Assembly (NCBI GenBank): GCA_036564245.1
Contig: DATCKU010000105.1
Location: 87,360-151,359 of the forward strand
Length of the DNA stretch: 64,000 nt
Reading direction: 5' to 3'
DNA from: Thermasporomyces sp036564245
GTDB lineage: Bacteria; Actinomycetota; Actinomycetes; Propionibacteriales; Actinopolymorphaceae
The position numbers and the translations under genes were made by a program. This document shows, in pieces, positions 26,604-35,400 of the stretch (positions are counted from its first letter, which is position 1; every line of letters begins with the position of its first letter). The notes under the pieces were generated by a model, which saw only the letters and a program-made list of their open reading frames with translations, ran no database searches and was not told the DNA's origin.

Positions 26604-27653
26604 GTGACCAGGCTGTCGCGCCGAGCCATCGCCCTGATGGCTGGGGTGGTGGGCATCGCCCTTGTCGTCACCGTGATCGCGACAGTCGTGCTCGCCAGCC
26701 GTTCCGGCGAGGTCGCCGTCATCGACGGCCACCCGGTGACCCGTGACGAGCTGCTCTTCCACATGCGCCGGTTGGCGCCGATCGTGCAGAACGAGCTGCA
26801 GAACGAGCGCGGTCTGCAAGGCCCGATCGACTGGGACGCACCTGTCGGTGGCACGACCGCACTCGAGCGGCTCGCCGCGCGTGCGCTCGACGAGATTCGG
26901 CGCGACAAGACCATGCTGATCGTGGCCGACGAGAACGGCCTCAGCGTCCCGATCGAGTACGACGACCTGCTGGTCGAGCTGGACAAGGAGAACGAACGGC
27001 GCGCCGAGGCCGCGGCGAAGGGTGAAACCGTCTACGGCGTCGTGGAGTTCTCGCTCGAGGAGTACTACTCACATCGGCTCACGCAGATCGCGACGGCGCT
27101 GAAGCGTCGACTGAGTGCTGACCCCGGCGATCCGCTCTGGGTGAGTGAGGCAGAAGTCCGGTGGGCGTTCGACGCCAACCGAGACGCGTGGAGCGCCAAC
27201 GCGACCACGTACCGATACTCGAAGTTGGTCATCGAAGTGCCGAGCAGCGCATCGTCGTCGTACGTCGCCGGCTTGCAACGACGTGTTGACGCAACTGGAC
27301 GTCTCGCCGATGTCGCCGCCACGGAGCCCGATGCGGTGCTCACCACCGATACGTACGACGGCGGATCGGTCGGGCAGAGTCCGCGGGACCAGGAGCTCAG
27401 GGCGGTGCTCTCGACGCTCGAGCCAGGAGAGATTTCAGATCCCGTTGTCGGTTCTGGCCACGTCACGTTCTACGAGCTCCACGCCAAGACCGTTGACGAG
27501 GACGAGGCCTTCGCCGAGTATTCCTACCGGATCCGCCAATCGCTCATCGACCGGAAGTTTCGCAAGTACCTCCAGCGCCGGATGGGAGAACTCGAGGTGC
27601 AGGTCGACACCGCGGCGGTGGGTGCCATCGATGCAGAGGACGTGCAGCAATGA
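26604..27653 (+). CDS. Membrane-anchored SurA/PrsA-like foldase (peptidyl-prolyl isomerase type)
   Basis: 349 residues with an N-terminal anchor (RRAIALMAGVVGIALVVTVI) and then AVIDGHPVTRDELLFHMRRL, the typical SurA/PrsA N-terminal opening. The later part (YRYSKLVIEVPSSASSSYVA to GSVGQSPRDQELRAVLSTLEPGEISDPVVG) resembles a parvulin-type rotamase fold, though catalytic residues are not obvious. No lipobox is present. GTG 26604 has GGAGGG upstream. Its stop overlaps the start of a secreted beta-helix protein by four bases, so it probably helps that protein fold at the cell surface. Confidence 0.8.
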   Translation: MTRLSRRAIALMAGVVGIALVVTVIATVVLASRSGEVAVIDGHPVTRDELLFHMRRLAPIVQNELQNERGLQGPIDWDAPVGGTTALERLAARALDEIRRDKTMLIVADENGLSVPIEYDDLLVELDKENERRAEAAAKGETVYGVVEFSLEEYYSHRLTQIATALKRRLSADPGDPLWVSEAEVRWAFDANRDAWSANATTYRYSKLVIEVPSSASSSYVAGLQRRVDATGRLADVAATEPDAVLTTDTYDGGSVGQSPRDQELRAVLSTLEPGEISDPVVGSGHVTFYELHAKTVDEDEAFAEYSYRIRQSLIDRKFRKYLQRRMGELEVQVDTAAVGAIDAEDVQQ

Positions 27654-30007
27654 GTGACGTGCGTGTGCCACCAGCGTTCACCCATCAAGGCGCAAGAGCA
27701 CATCCGCGCTATCCGACGAGAGTGGCCCGCCTCGGCCTCGTGACGTTGGCCACGGTGCTGCTTGCCGCGACTCTCGTGCTGCCGTCAGTGCCTGCCGCAG
27801 CGGCGGATCGGACAGGCGCCGGTCACGGCCACAACTGGCCGGGAAACCTGCCCAACAAGACCGGTGGCACGGACTACTACGTCGACGCCACCCACGGCAA
27901 CGACAACGCAGCCGGCACCTCGCCGAAGACCGCGTGGCGCAGCCTGGCGAAGGTCAACGCGACGACCTTCGCGCCGGGTGACCGCATCCTGCTCAAGGCC
28001 GGAGAGCAGTGGCACGACGAGCAGTTGTGGCCCAAGGGCTCAGGTGCTCCGGGCCGGCCGATCACCATCTCGGCGTACGGCGACCCTCGCGCCCGGCGGC
28101 CCTACATTGCAACGAACGGGAACGTGCCGAGCCCGTTCAACCCCGACGGGACGAAGAACCCGGAGACGGTCGGCCTGACTGGTGCCATCGTGCTGCGCAA
28201 CCAGGAGTACTGGCACATCAACAACGTCGAGCTGTCCAACGACGACGACTTCGCCACCAACATCACCGAGGAGCGAGTCGTACGCGACGGCATCATGGTG
28301 TCGATCAACGCCGACCTGCTGGAGGACGGCGCTGACAACATCATGAACCACTTCCGCATCTTAGACGTCTACGTCCACAACACCGACGGGCCGAGCTTCT
28401 GGCAGCAGATCCACTACGGCGGCGTCAACTTCCAGGTCTTCGGTAACCGCAAGTACACCGAGTACGGCACGAGCGGCTACTACTTCCAAGACGTACGCAT
28501 CGAGAACAACACGTTCAAAGACGTCGAGCTGCACGCCATCCAGTTCGCGTTCAACTGGTTCTACGACCGGTATCCCGAGGCCGGCCAGTACGACGAGAAC
28601 GGCAAGTGGCACGAGGGATGGGAACAGCTGTGGGTGCGCACCCGCGACCTCTACAGCCGAGACGTCTACATCGGTCACAACTACGCGGAAAGCGTGGGCC
28701 AGGGGGCCATCCAGCTCGCCAACACCAAGAACATGACCGTCGAGTACAACGAGGTCAACGGCTTCCTCGAACGCTACGACTCGGTCTCGGTCGCGCTCTA
28801 CCTGTGGGCGGGCGCCGATTCGGTCATGCAGTTCAACGAGGTCTACGGGGGACCCAACAACGAGTTCGACGGCACACCGTGGGACCTGGAGTACACCAAC
28901 TTCAATGTGACGTACCAGTTCAACTACTCCCACGACAACCCGGCTGGCTGGATGTCGTACATGGGCAACAGCTCGAACTCGATCGCGCGCTACAACCTGA
29001 GCGTCAACGACAACGGCGTGCTCGTGAAGAACATGCTGTCGACGAACTACTCGCCGACCTACTTCGTGAACAACACGTTCGTCTACGACGGGGAGGACCT
29101 CGAGTACTTCCACGACGAGACGTTCCTGTCCCGCGTGTACTTCCTGAACAACATCTTCTACAACTACTCCACGACCACGCCGACGCCGTGGTATCGCCGG
29201 ACCGGCGCCCTGCGTCATGCGGTGTTCTCGAACAACAACTTCTACGAAGCGAGTGGGATCCATTCCGCCCAGGAGCCGACCGACCGGAACGCCGTGCGGG
29301 CGGACCCGAAGTTCGTGGGTGACCCGGCGAAGTACCGCACCGGTCTGGGCGTGCACCGGATCCGCAAGGCGGCAGCACACTTCCGGTTGCGTCCCGACTC
29401 ACCGCTCATCGACGCCGGCCGTTACAACCCGCGCCTTGGCACCAAGGACTTCCTCGGCACGCACATCTACTACGGTGACGCGCCGGACATCGGCATGGCC
29501 GAAAGCCGGATCGGCCGCAAGGTGAAGAGCCCGGTCGACGACGACCCGATCGAGGAGGAGTTCGACAACCGGGTCAACCTTGCGCTGGGCAAGCCGGTCA
29601 CGGCGAGCTCGACGCATCCCGGCGCCGGTGGGACGCTCACCGCGGACAAGCTGACCGACGGTGACCTCACGACCCGCTGGGCCGCGGCCGACGATGCGAC
29701 GTACCCCATCACGATCGACATCGACTTCGGCGCGGACACGACCTTCGACGAGGTCTACCTGGACGAGTACACCGACTCGGGCACCAACCCACGGGTGCAG
29801 TCGTTCGAGCTGCAGCGATGGGATGCGGCGAGCGGCCAGTGGGTGACGTTCGCCAGCCGAGACACCGGTATCGGACACGACCTCACGGTGACCGGCTTCG
29901 GCAGCGTCACGACCTCACGGCTCAGGGTGGCGCTCACCGAGCAGATCGCCACCGAGGTCTACACCCCGACGATGACAGAGATCGCCGTGTACAACAGCGA
30001 CGGCTAG
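27650..30007 (+). CDS. Secreted right-handed beta-helix protein with a C-terminal F5/8 type C domain
   Basis: 785 residues. A long N-region precedes the signal sequence (LGLVTLATVLLAATLVLPSV, cut after AAAA). The mature protein begins with DYYVDATHGNDNAAGTSPKT and FAPGDRILLKAGEQW, typical of parallel beta-helix polysaccharide-active proteins. Asn-rich helix turns follow to about residue 620. From about residue 640, VNLALGKPVTASSTHPGAGG opens a discoidin (F5/8 type C) carbohydrate-binding domain that ends with the protein. Likely roles are polysaccharide lyase or glycosidase, but no catalytic motif can be named. It is coupled (ATGA) to the foldase gene. Confidence 0.85.
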   Translation: MSDVRVPPAFTHQGARAHPRYPTRVARLGLVTLATVLLAATLVLPSVPAAAADRTGAGHGHNWPGNLPNKTGGTDYYVDATHGNDNAAGTSPKTAWRSLAKVNATTFAPGDRILLKAGEQWHDEQLWPKGSGAPGRPITISAYGDPRARRPYIATNGNVPSPFNPDGTKNPETVGLTGAIVLRNQEYWHINNVELSNDDDFATNITEERVVRDGIMVSINADLLEDGADNIMNHFRILDVYVHNTDGPSFWQQIHYGGVNFQVFGNRKYTEYGTSGYYFQDVRIENNTFKDVELHAIQFAFNWFYDRYPEAGQYDENGKWHEGWEQLWVRTRDLYSRDVYIGHNYAESVGQGAIQLANTKNMTVEYNEVNGFLERYDSVSVALYLWAGADSVMQFNEVYGGPNNEFDGTPWDLEYTNFNVTYQFNYSHDNPAGWMSYMGNSSNSIARYNLSVNDNGVLVKNMLSTNYSPTYFVNNTFVYDGEDLEYFHDETFLSRVYFLNNIFYNYSTTTPTPWYRRTGALRHAVFSNNNFYEASGIHSAQEPTDRNAVRADPKFVGDPAKYRTGLGVHRIRKAAAHFRLRPDSPLIDAGRYNPRLGTKDFLGTHIYYGDAPDIGMAESRIGRKVKSPVDDDPIEEEFDNRVNLALGKPVTASSTHPGAGGTLTADKLTDGDLTTRWAAADDATYPITIDIDFGADTTFDEVYLDEYTDSGTNPRVQSFELQRWDAASGQWVTFASRDTGIGHDLTVTGFGSVTTSRLRVALTEQIATEVYTPTMTEIAVYNSDG

Positions 30008-30063
30008 CTGCCCGTTTTCGTCGCACGAGGGTTGAGAGCCTGCGGCCTTCGACCGGGCGATGA

Positions 30064-30849
30064 TCAGGCCCACGGACGCGGGAAGGTGTCGCCGTCGAGC
30101 CGGTCCCCGGGTTTCAGGCCGAGCGGGTCGGTGACGACGTGCTTGTCGCCGGAGTACGTCGTGGCCTCGTCCATGTAGATGACGACGTGAGCGAGTCGTG
30201 CCTGGTCGGTCCGGTTGGGCAGCGCCATGTGGCAGGTGTAGCTCGAGTGGAACGTGCAGTCTCCGGCGCGCAGCGGAACCGTGACCCGAGGCAGCCAGCG
30301 CAGTGACGGCTCGATGCTGAAGAGGTCGTCTTCGTCGTGCAGGTCCTGCGGGCGCAACCCGGTCAGGTGTTGCGTCTTCGGCAGGAAGGTCATGCACCCA
30401 CGCTCGGGCGGCACGTCGACCAGGGCGATCCAGGCCGAGAGCGAGAGCCGGTCGTTCGCGTGCGGCCAGTACGGCCGGTCCTGGTGAAACTCCGTGGCTG
30501 CGTTGTTGTGCGGCTCCTTGACCAGCATGTGGTCGTGCCACAAGCGCAACGGAAAGCCGGCCAACTGCTCGGCCACTCGTCCGAGACGCCGATGGAACGT
30601 CAGCTCGCGCATCGTGGCGTCCCGTTGCCACACGTTGACCAGCTGGCTGAACACACCGCGTTTCTCGAGGCTTTCGGACCGGTGAGCTTCAAGGTAGGCC
30701 TGCGCCGCCGTCCTGAACCGCTCGACCTCGTCGGGACCCAGGATGCCGCGGATTCGTACGAATCCGTTCTCGCGGTACTCGTTGACCAGTGCGTCGGGCA
30801 CCCGGCCGTCGGTGTCGACATCGCTCACGTACGACGTGGTGGTGGTCAC
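30064..30849 (-). CDS. Phytanoyl-CoA dioxygenase (PhyH) family oxygenase
   Basis: 261 residues. The Fe(II) ligands are visible as the HxD pair in TEFHQDRPYWPHANDRLSLS and the distal histidine in FHSSYTCHMALPNRT, followed by the arginine that would hold 2-oxoglutarate. ENGFVRIRGILGPDEVERFR is a typical PhyH opening. Start GTG 30849 is chosen because AAGGAGG lies six bases before it; the longer frame to 30978 would add 43 residues of low-complexity sequence over the promoter. It is divergent from an AraC regulator, which likely controls it. The substrate is unknown. Confidence 0.88.
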   Translation of the reverse strand: MTTTTSYVSDVDTDGRVPDALVNEYRENGFVRIRGILGPDEVERFRTAAQAYLEAHRSESLEKRGVFSQLVNVWQRDATMRELTFHRRLGRVAEQLAGFPLRLWHDHMLVKEPHNNAATEFHQDRPYWPHANDRLSLSAWIALVDVPPERGCMTFLPKTQHLTGLRPQDLHDEDDLFSIEPSLRWLPRVTVPLRAGDCTFHSSYTCHMALPNRTDQARLAHVVIYMDEATTYSGDKHVVTDPLGLKPGDRLDGDTFPRPWA

Positions 30850-31018
30850 GGTCGGCCTCCTTTGCGGCTTTGCTGACTGAGCAGTAGCCACAGCAGGCGC
30901 CACGACCGCGTGAGGCGGGGACTCACCCGGCGAGGCGTCCCGCGTGGCCATTTCAGGCTCGTTCCCGGTCGCGTCCATTGGCTAGGCCAATCACGGCGAG
31001 GGCTCGTACGATTCCGAC

Positions 31019-31891
31019 ATGCCGGCCGCCACTCTCCACGAGCATGCGTTGTTCGACGGCAACCCCATCCTGGGCGGCGTCCATGACCTCACGACATCCG
31101 TCGAGCCCCATGCGCATGACTTCGTCGAGGTTGCCGTGATCGGCGGCGGCAGTGGTCGCCACGTGACGAGCTGTGGGGAGCGTCGGTTGCGGCGTGGCGA
31201 CGTGATCGTCCTGCGGCCCGGTGCCTGGCACGGGTTCGCCGACTGCCGGCATCTCGTGGTCGCCAACTGCTGCATCTCAGCGCAGGCGCTCCGCAAGGAG
31301 CTCGGGCACCTGCACCAGGTGCCGGCATTCCACCGGCTGCTCTGGACCGAGCCGGTCGCTGCCGGATCACACGGCATCGCCGTGACGCAGGTCGACCCGG
31401 ATGCCGCCGCCGAGGCCGTCGACGCGATCGGCTCGCTCGCGCAGCACCTTGCATCCGCGGCGAGCCGGCGTCGACCCGGACGCACGCTTGGCCAGCTGGT
31501 CACCGTGCTCGGCATCCTGACCGACGGCCGGCAGCCGGAGCCGGTGCCACAGGTGCATCCCGCTGTCGCCGCCACGCTCGCCCGGCTGGAAGCCGACCCG
31601 GTGCGAGCCTGGCGGCTGGACGACTTGGCGTACGCCGTGAATCTCGACCCCGACTACCTCGGCCGACTGTTCCGGCGTGACGTCGGACTGACCCCACTGG
31701 GCTACCTGGCCCGGGTACGCGCGGAGCAGGCGGCCAACCTGCTTGCCCACAGCGACCTGCCGGTCACCCGGGTCGGCGCTGCCGTCGGGTGGGAGGACCC
31801 GACGTACTTCGCCCGCCGGTTCCGCGCACTGGTCGGCTTGTCACCTACCGAGTACCGGCGTCGCAGCCGGCCCGGACGCGCCACCAGCTGA
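31019..31891 (+). CDS. AraC-family regulator with N-terminal cupin domain
   Basis: 290 residues. The first 100 form a small cupin sensor (HAHDFVEVAVIGGGSGRHVT, LRRGDVIVLRPGAWHGFADC). The last 100 hold two helix-turn-helix motifs: WRLDDLAYAVNLDPDYLGRL and LPVTRVGAAVGWEDPTYFAR, with the end signature FRALVGLSPTEYRRR. The layout matches sugar-responsive AraC activators. It is divergent from the PhyH gene, with 169 bases between the starts, and probably activates that gene and perhaps the beta-helix operon nearby. Confidence 0.9.
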   Translation: MPAATLHEHALFDGNPILGGVHDLTTSVEPHAHDFVEVAVIGGGSGRHVTSCGERRLRRGDVIVLRPGAWHGFADCRHLVVANCCISAQALRKELGHLHQVPAFHRLLWTEPVAAGSHGIAVTQVDPDAAAEAVDAIGSLAQHLASAASRRRPGRTLGQLVTVLGILTDGRQPEPVPQVHPAVAATLARLEADPVRAWRLDDLAYAVNLDPDYLGRLFRRDVGLTPLGYLARVRAEQAANLLAHSDLPVTRVGAAVGWEDPTYFARRFRALVGLSPTEYRRRSRPGRATS

Positions 31892-31915
31892 TCGTCGCCG
31901 CGAGCTGCGGCAGAA

Positions 31916-32100
31916 GATCCGCAAGCAGCATGGAAAGGCTCAGCCCATCTGATCGCAAGACGGCCGGATCCTCGCGAAGGGCGACCCATGCCAGATCGTG
32001 TCGGCTGATCTGGTCGCCGAGGTGTTCGGCGTGGCCTGGCAGGTGATCGACGATCCGGAAACCGGGACGTCGCTCGTCGTGGCCGCCCGTCGCGACGGCG
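31916..32100 (+). pseudogene. Remnant of an iron-siderophore ABC ATPase (FecE/FepC-like C-terminus)
   Basis: From 31916 one frame reads DPQAAWKGSAHLIA, which corresponds to the D-loop/H-loop stretch of FecE-type ATPases (HDLNQAARYADHLIA). After a frame change near 31958 the reading continues DGRILAKGDPCQIVSADLVA and EVFGVAWQVIDDPETGTSLV, the characteristic C-terminus of this family. The nucleotide-binding core is absent, the piece is frameshifted, and it has no start. It is a decayed scrap directly behind the AraC gene. The following 300 bases to 32400 hold nothing recognisable except the ribosome site of the next gene. Confidence 0.65.
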
Positions 32101-32400
32101 AATGTCCGGAGTTTCCAGCTACGCGACGCAGCTCGACGCACGTTAGCACGCATGCCGGATGTCGTCGTCGCAAAGCTCGCAAGCTCATGACAGATGCCGC
32201 CCCGGCAATGCTCCTGAGGAATCGACAGGCATCGACCTGCTGTGGCGACCAAGTCTGGCGCTTGATCACAGGCGATATGACGCATTAGGACACGAATACG
32301 ACCGTCGCCGCGAACCTCGCCCTCACATGACAACGTGTGTCGTGCAACGATGGCCTTGAGCGTCTACTTACGCTCCAGATGGCAGTTCCGAGGAGGAATC

Positions 32401-32787
32401 ATGCCGATCTTCGATGCATTCATGACAATGCTTTGGTTTTTTCTCTGGGTCGTATGGATCTTCCTGCTGGTGAAAATCGTCGTGGACATCTTCCGTAGCC
32501 ACGACCTCGGCGGATGGGCCAAGGCGGGTTGGCTGCTTTTCGTGCTGATCCTTCCGTTCCTCGGCGTCCTGGTCTACGTCGTCGCGCGCGGCAGCTCCAT
32601 GAGCGAACGCGAGATGGCTCAGGCTCAGCGTCACGAGCAGGTGGTCCAGGACTACATCCGAAGCACAGCACGGATCCCCAGCCAGGCAGACGAGCTGGCC
32701 AAGCTCGCGCAGCTGAAGGACCGGGGTGCTATCTCCGACACCGAGTACGAGCAGGTGAAGGCGAAGATCCTCACCAGAACCGAGTAG
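32401..32787 (+). CDS. Small membrane protein with PLDc_N-type helices and a SHOCT domain
   Basis: 128 residues. Two membrane helices (MLWFFLWVVWIFLLVKIVVD; GWLLFVLILPFLGVLVYVVA) with the intervening HDLGGWAKAG match the phospholipase-D nuclease N-terminal (PLDc_N) pattern. The last 30 residues, ELAKLAQLKDRGAISDTEYE with KAKIL, form a SHOCT motif, a short oligomerisation or binding module. The coding start ATG 32401 follows GAGGAGG. Function is unknown; such proteins are common in actinobacteria. It converges with narK. Confidence 0.85.
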   Translation: MPIFDAFMTMLWFFLWVVWIFLLVKIVVDIFRSHDLGGWAKAGWLLFVLILPFLGVLVYVVARGSSMSEREMAQAQRHEQVVQDYIRSTARIPSQADELAKLAQLKDRGAISDTEYEQVKAKILTRTE

Positions 32788-32861
32788 ACCCGAAGGACTG
32801 GACGCGAAAGGCCCGAGCACCGCAGCTGAGCAAGAGCACACCAGTTGTCCATAGCCTCTGG

Positions 32862-34082
32862 TCACGTGGCGGCAGGTTTGGTTCGAGTACGTATGACCGT
32901 GGCGGTGAAGGCGCCGGCAAGCGCCGCGGTGATGGCGAGCAGGACGTACCCCCAGCTGAAGTCTCCCGTGAGGCTGTAGACGCCGCCCATGACCAGGGGT
33001 GGGAAGAAGCCGCCGAGACCACCGGCGGCGCCGACGACTCCGGTCACCGCCCCGACACGGGCCGGCGGGACGACGTGCGCAACGAGGGCGAACACCCCAC
33101 CGGAACCGGCCCCCAGGGCAGCCGCCATGCCGAGGGACGCAAGCGTCCCGACCGGGATCAGAGCGAGCTCCAGTGCAGCACACAACGCGAGGACGGTGAC
33201 GATCGCGTAGCAGCACACCAATACCGGAACCGCGCCCAGTCGGTCGGAGAGCCACCCTCCCACCGGGCGAGCCGCGACGGCAAGAACGACGAAGCCCGCG
33301 GTGCGCAGGCCGGCGTCGGAGCGCTGCAGGTGGTACGCCGTCACAAGGTACGTGGGCAGGTAGACGCTGAACGCGACGAAGCCGCCGAAAGCCACGGCAT
33401 AGAGGAACGACAGCTGCCACGTCACGCCGAGCCGCAGGGTGGCGAGCACACGACCGACGAGAGAACCAGCCTGGATCGGGCGGTCTGGTTTGTCACGCAG
33501 CAGAAAGTAGGCCGTGACGGCGAAAGCCGCGAGGATGCCCGCCACGAGGTCGAACGGAAACGCCCGTCCCAACACCTCGGAAAGCTGCACGGTCGTGAAT
33601 GCCGCGAGTGCCGTGCCGCCCGTACCCATCCCGAAGATGCCGAGGGCGAGCCCACGACGTTCGGGTGGATACCAGGCGTTGACGAACGGTATGCCGATGG
33701 CAAACGTCGTTCCGCCCAGTCCGAGGAAGAAGCCGGCGACCAGAACTTCAATGAAGGAGTCGGCCAGGTGCCCGAGGTAGAGCACCGGAAGGATCGTGAG
33801 ACCAGCGACGGTGGGGAACATGAGGCGAGCGCCGAGCCGGTCGGTGAGCGCGCCCACCGGGATCCGACCGAGCGAGCCCACGATGACAGGTATGGCGACC
33901 GCCAGGGATTGCTCGAAGACCGTGAGCGACAGCTCCTCGCGAAGGGTTGCGCCCAGTGGCGCGAGGAGGGCCCACGCCCAGAACGACACCGTGAACCCGA
34001 TGGTCGCGATGCCGAGCATTCGGCCTGCCTGACCAGTCGAGGGGACGGATGCCACCGCCTTGGGTGTCGTGTCGCGACTCAT
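32862..34082 (-). CDS. narK: Nitrate/nitrite transporter, MFS NarK family
   Basis: 406 residues with 12 membrane helices. Helix 1 reads GIATIGFTVSFWAWALLAPL, and the nitrate-porter signatures appear as GGTTFAIGIPFVNAWYPPER and GAAGGLGGFFPPLVMGGVYS. Conserved arginines for nitrate binding are present in the RIPVGALTDRLGARLM region. It imports nitrate or exchanges it for nitrite. ATG 34082 overlaps the narI stop by four bases, so it is the last gene of the nar operon. The longer open frame upstream is a shadow. Confidence 0.93.
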   Translation of the reverse strand: MSRDTTPKAVASVPSTGQAGRMLGIATIGFTVSFWAWALLAPLGATLREELSLTVFEQSLAVAIPVIVGSLGRIPVGALTDRLGARLMFPTVAGLTILPVLYLGHLADSFIEVLVAGFFLGLGGTTFAIGIPFVNAWYPPERRGLALGIFGMGTGGTALAAFTTVQLSEVLGRAFPFDLVAGILAAFAVTAYFLLRDKPDRPIQAGSLVGRVLATLRLGVTWQLSFLYAVAFGGFVAFSVYLPTYLVTAYHLQRSDAGLRTAGFVVLAVAARPVGGWLSDRLGAVPVLVCCYAIVTVLALCAALELALIPVGTLASLGMAAALGAGSGGVFALVAHVVPPARVGAVTGVVGAAGGLGGFFPPLVMGGVYSLTGDFSWGYVLLAITAALAGAFTATVIRTRTKPAAT

Positions 34083-34777
34083 GGCGTTCGCCTGACCGGG
34101 CGAGACCGGTAGACGATGTACGGGCGGAACAGGTAGCCGACGGGCGCGGTGAACGCGTGGACCAGCCGGGTGAACGGCCAGATCGCGAACAACAGCATGC
34201 CGATCAGCGTGTGCAGCTGGAACGACAGCGGTGCTGCGGCCATCGCAGTGATGTCGGGCTGGAGAACGAAGATCGACCGGAACCACGGCGAGACCGTCTC
34301 GCGGTAGTTGTGTTCGTCACCCACCACGCCGGCACCGAGCAACGTGGTGGCAAGACCTGCGACGATCGCCGCGACCAGGACGACGTACATCCCTTTGTCG
34401 TTGCGGGTGGTCGCCATGAACACCGGCCCGGTCGTCCGTCTGCGGTAGATCAGGATCGCGACGCCCACGAGTGTGGCGAATCCGGCGATCCCGCCGAGCA
34501 GCAGCGCTTGGACGTGGTAAGCGTGTTCTGACATGCCGATGGCGGTCGTCCAGCTCGCCGGGATCACGAGTCCGATCACGTGCCCGATGACGACGACCAG
34601 GATGCCGAAGTGGAACAGCGGGCTGCCGATCCGCAGCAACCGTGACTCGTACAGCTCCGAGCTTCGTGTCGTCCAGCCGAACTGGTCGTAGCGGTAACGC
34701 CAGATCGTGCCGGACACGAGGATCGCGATCGTGACGTACGGAAGGACGCCCCACGCCAGGATGTCGAGCGGGCTCAT
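34079..34777 (-). CDS. narI: Respiratory nitrate reductase gamma subunit (cytochrome b)
   Basis: 232 residues with five membrane helices. The four haem-ligand histidines fall at positions 56 and 66 (SPLFHFGILVVVIGHVIGL) and 189 and 207 (FQLHTLIG; RLVHAFTAP), near those of the E. coli protein. It oxidises menaquinol at the membrane and passes electrons to NarH. ATG 34777 overlaps the narJ stop by four bases. Confidence 0.95.
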   Translation of the reverse strand: MSPLDILAWGVLPYVTIAILVSGTIWRYRYDQFGWTTRSSELYESRLLRIGSPLFHFGILVVVIGHVIGLVIPASWTTAIGMSEHAYHVQALLLGGIAGFATLVGVAILIYRRRTTGPVFMATTRNDKGMYVVLVAAIVAGLATTLLGAGVVGDEHNYRETVSPWFRSIFVLQPDITAMAAAPLSFQLHTLIGMLLFAIWPFTRLVHAFTAPVGYLFRPYIVYRSRPVRRTP

Positions 34778-35400
34778 CGTCTCCCTCCCGGCGACGCGAC
34801 ACCGAAGGGCTCCAGCCCAACGAGCTCCCGCTGTGGCCCGGTGCGCGCGAGGCGCAGCGCCGCTGCCCGGTCAGCTGGTGACGGACCCGGCAGCAGAGCG
34901 CAGACAGCCTCGAGGACGTTGACGTACGCCGAGCCGATGTCATGCAGGGCGAGTCTCGCCAGCTCCACGCTCGCCCGATACTCCTGCAGCAGTGCGAGCC
35001 CGTCGGCGAGGTCACCGGTCGCGGCGTACTCCAGCACCACCGGGAGATAGTCCGGAAGCTCGTTGGCCGACAGATCCAGGCCGCCCCGCCGGTAGCGCTT
35101 CTTCAACTCGGCAAGCGAGTGGCCACGCCGCCTGGTGTCTCCGTCGGTCCACCAGGTGAGGTAGAGACAACAGCGCTGCCGTCGGTCGAAGCTGGCGACG
35201 TAGTGCTCGGCCAGCTCGCGCCGTGGTGTCGCCGCGATGTGGTCCACAAACCGCAGCAGGGAGGCCCTCGACGTTCCCTCCGGCAACTCGGAGACTGCGG
35301 CGCGCACGACCGGCACGTTGGCGTAGACGGTGTCGTCCGGGTACTGCAGCAGGATCGACGCGGCCTGGCAGACCACCCTGGCGTGCTGGGCGTTGGTCAT
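34774..35400 (-). CDS. narJ: Nitrate reductase molybdenum cofactor assembly chaperone
   Basis: 208 residues, all-helical, of the TorD/NarJ class: CQAASILLQYPDDTVYANVP, then HYVASFDRRQRCCLYLTWWT, DGDTRRRG and LPDYLPVVLEYAA, which are family landmarks. It binds apo-NarG and helps molybdenum cofactor insertion before membrane docking. ATG 35400 overlaps the narH stop by four bases. The much longer open frame in this register toward 36672 is a shadow of narH. Confidence 0.93.
   Translation of the reverse strand: MTNAQHARVVCQAASILLQYPDDTVYANVPVVRAAVSELPEGTSRASLLRFVDHIAATPRRELAEHYVASFDRRQRCCLYLTWWTDGDTRRRGHSLAELKKRYRRGGLDLSANELPDYLPVVLEYAATGDLADGLALLQEYRASVELARLALHDIGSAYVNVLEAVCALLPGPSPADRAAALRLARTGPQRELVGLEPFGVASPGGRR

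Noticed and set aside
32100..32270. Possible zinc-finger part of a transposase (GECPEFPATRRSSTHV)
   Set aside because: The likeness to ISL3 N-termini is weak, no terminal repeats are seen, and the frame simply continues from the decayed ATPase scrap.
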